DNA from: Luteolibacter sp. LG18
GTDB taxonomy: Bacteria; Verrucomicrobiota; Verrucomicrobiia; Verrucomicrobiales; Akkermansiaceae
Assembly (NCBI RefSeq): GCF_036322585.1
Contig: NZ_AP024600.1
Span: 2,294,001-2,358,000 of the forward strand
Direction of reading: 5' to 3'
DNA length: 64,000 nucleotides
Below the pieces are notes generated by a model, which was not told where the DNA came from, did not search any database, and was given only the letters and a program-made list of their open reading frames with translations. Shown piece after piece: positions 63,293-64,000 of the stretch (position 1 is its first letter; each line of letters begins with the position of its first letter). The translations under genes and the position numbers were made by a program.

Positions 63293-63913
63293 TCACTTCT
63301 CCTCCACCACCAGGTTCTTGAACTCGCCGAGGTCGTCGAAGGAGCCGATGCCGATCTTGCCGTGGTCGAGGGTCTTGTCCTTGGCGGTGAGGACGGGTTT
63401 CTCCATGTCGTCGAAGAAGACGGTGATGTCGCCGGTGGCGGTGTCGTGGACGAGCTTCACCTTGTGCCAGGTGCCGGGTTTCCACGGGATGCCGGTGCCG
63501 CGGGTGGCGGTGATGGCCTTGCGGTCGGCGTGGTCGACGAGGTGGATCTGGTCGTGGACGTCATCGGCGCGGACGCCGAGGTGGGCGTAGTAGAAGCGGG
63601 TCTCGTCCTGTTTCGCGAAGGCGATGCAGAGGTCGTTGTTGGTCTTGTCGAACTTGGTCAGGCGGGCGTCGACCGTCAGCGTGAAGGACTTGAATTCCTT
63701 CGGGGTGAACCAAGCGAGGTTGAAGGGGCTGCGGACCTTGGGTTTGAAGTTCGAGGGCGTCTTGAGCGTCAGCACGGTGTCCGCGCCGTCCTTGCCCCAG
63801 ACCCAGGCGGCCTTGTCGCCGAATTCCCAGCCATCGGGTTTGTCGAGCGGGCGGGTGGTTTCACCGGCGAACGCCGGCAGTGCGAAAAGCAGCGCCAGGA
63901 ATGGGATTTTCAT
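63293..63913 (-). CDS. secreted LamG/DUF1080-like beta-sandwich protein
   Basis: A 206-residue exported protein: signal peptide MKIPFLALLFALPAFA (cleavage before GET), then a concanavalin-type beta sandwich with KSFTLTVDARLTKFDKTNNDLCIAFAKQDETRFYYAHLG, the WKPGTWHKVKLVHDTATGDITVFFDD strand pair and a final GKIGIGSFDDLGEFKNLVVEEK. This pattern is shared by DUF1080 / 3-keto-disaccharide hydrolase-like and LamG proteins, which bind or cut sugars. No catalytic residues were recognised, so carbohydrate binding is the safer guess. It heads the minus-strand gene run with the three membrane paralogues. Confidence 0.75.
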   Translation of the reverse strand: MKIPFLALLFALPAFAGETTRPLDKPDGWEFGDKAAWVWGKDGADTVLTLKTPSNFKPKVRSPFNLAWFTPKEFKSFTLTVDARLTKFDKTNNDLCIAFAKQDETRFYYAHLGVRADDVHDQIHLVDHADRKAITATRGTGIPWKPGTWHKVKLVHDTATGDITVFFDDMEKPVLTAKDKTLDHGKIGIGSFDDLGEFKNLVVEEK

Positions 63914-63961
63914 CGTGAAACGGGTTGCCGTAGGGATGGCGTTCGGTCAATGCTGCATTCG

Positions 63962-64000
63962 ATGAGCAAGGATGGTCAATCGGCCCCCGGCGAGGTGGCG
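63962..64000 (+). CDS. possible start of a plus-strand gene, cut by window edge
   Basis: An ATG at 63962 opens 13 codons (MSKDGQSAPGEVA) to the end of the window. It is divergent from the secreted protein gene and could be the start of the next gene. The short length prevents any assignment. Confidence 0.25.
   Translation, partial: MSKDGQSAPGEVA

Overview
The window looks like a stretch of a high-GC Verrucomicrobia chromosome (Verrucomicrobiaceae/Luteolibacter-like; inferred, not searched). The reasons are the GC-rich coding sequence, an ECF sigma domain fused to a membrane anchor and a repetitive C-terminal region, a giant pseudopilin-like protein, several lineage-specific membrane proteins, and very sparse Shine-Dalgarno sequences. 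I see no tRNA, rRNA, CRISPR array, prophage or intact insertion sequence.

Layout. 1-5.6 kb: the 5' end of hflX, recJ, a two-gene unit of sigma-fusion protein plus companion, and a GNAT acetyltransferase. 5.6-8.9 kb: two toxin-antitoxin pairs (RelE/ParE type and AbrB-VapC type) flanking a single open reading frame that fuses ribose-5-phosphate isomerase B to serine hydroxymethyltransferase. 9.1-13.7 kb: zwf, opcA and a CysJ-type diflavin reductase, which make and use NADPH. 13.7-24.6 kb: secreted and envelope proteins, a CgeB-like glycosyltransferase, a large ExeM/NucH-type secreted nuclease and a 1120-residue GspK-like pseudopilin with a small secreted partner. 24.6-25.7 kb: about 1 kb without a convincing gene, ending in the promoter and leader of the ribosomal operon.

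25.7-42 kb: one colinear str-S10-spc cluster, rpsL-rpsG-fusA-rpsJ-rplC-rplD-rplW-rplB-rpsS-[secreted coiled-coil protein]-rplV-rpsC-rplP-rpmC-rpsQ-rplN-rplX-rplE-rpsH-rplF-rplR-rpsE-rplO-secY-adk-map. It lacks tuf, rpsN and rpmD, carries one foreign-looking envelope gene, and encodes S3 and S5 with arginine/glycine-rich tails.

42-53 kb: two small unknown genes, rodA, a long inverted repeat, then pbpC and a bacterial alpha-2-macroglobulin on the other strand (a known periplasmic pair). 53-64 kb: a DEDD-type exonuclease, a tiny membrane protein, and a long minus-strand run that reads (in transcription order) a secreted LamG/DUF1080-like protein, three tandem paralogous seven-helix membrane proteins of unknown function, a VOC protein, eutB, eutC and a second VOC protein. 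The three paralogues, the RpiB-GlyA fusion, the envelope gene inside the ribosomal operon and the 39-bp inverted repeat are the items most worth following up.
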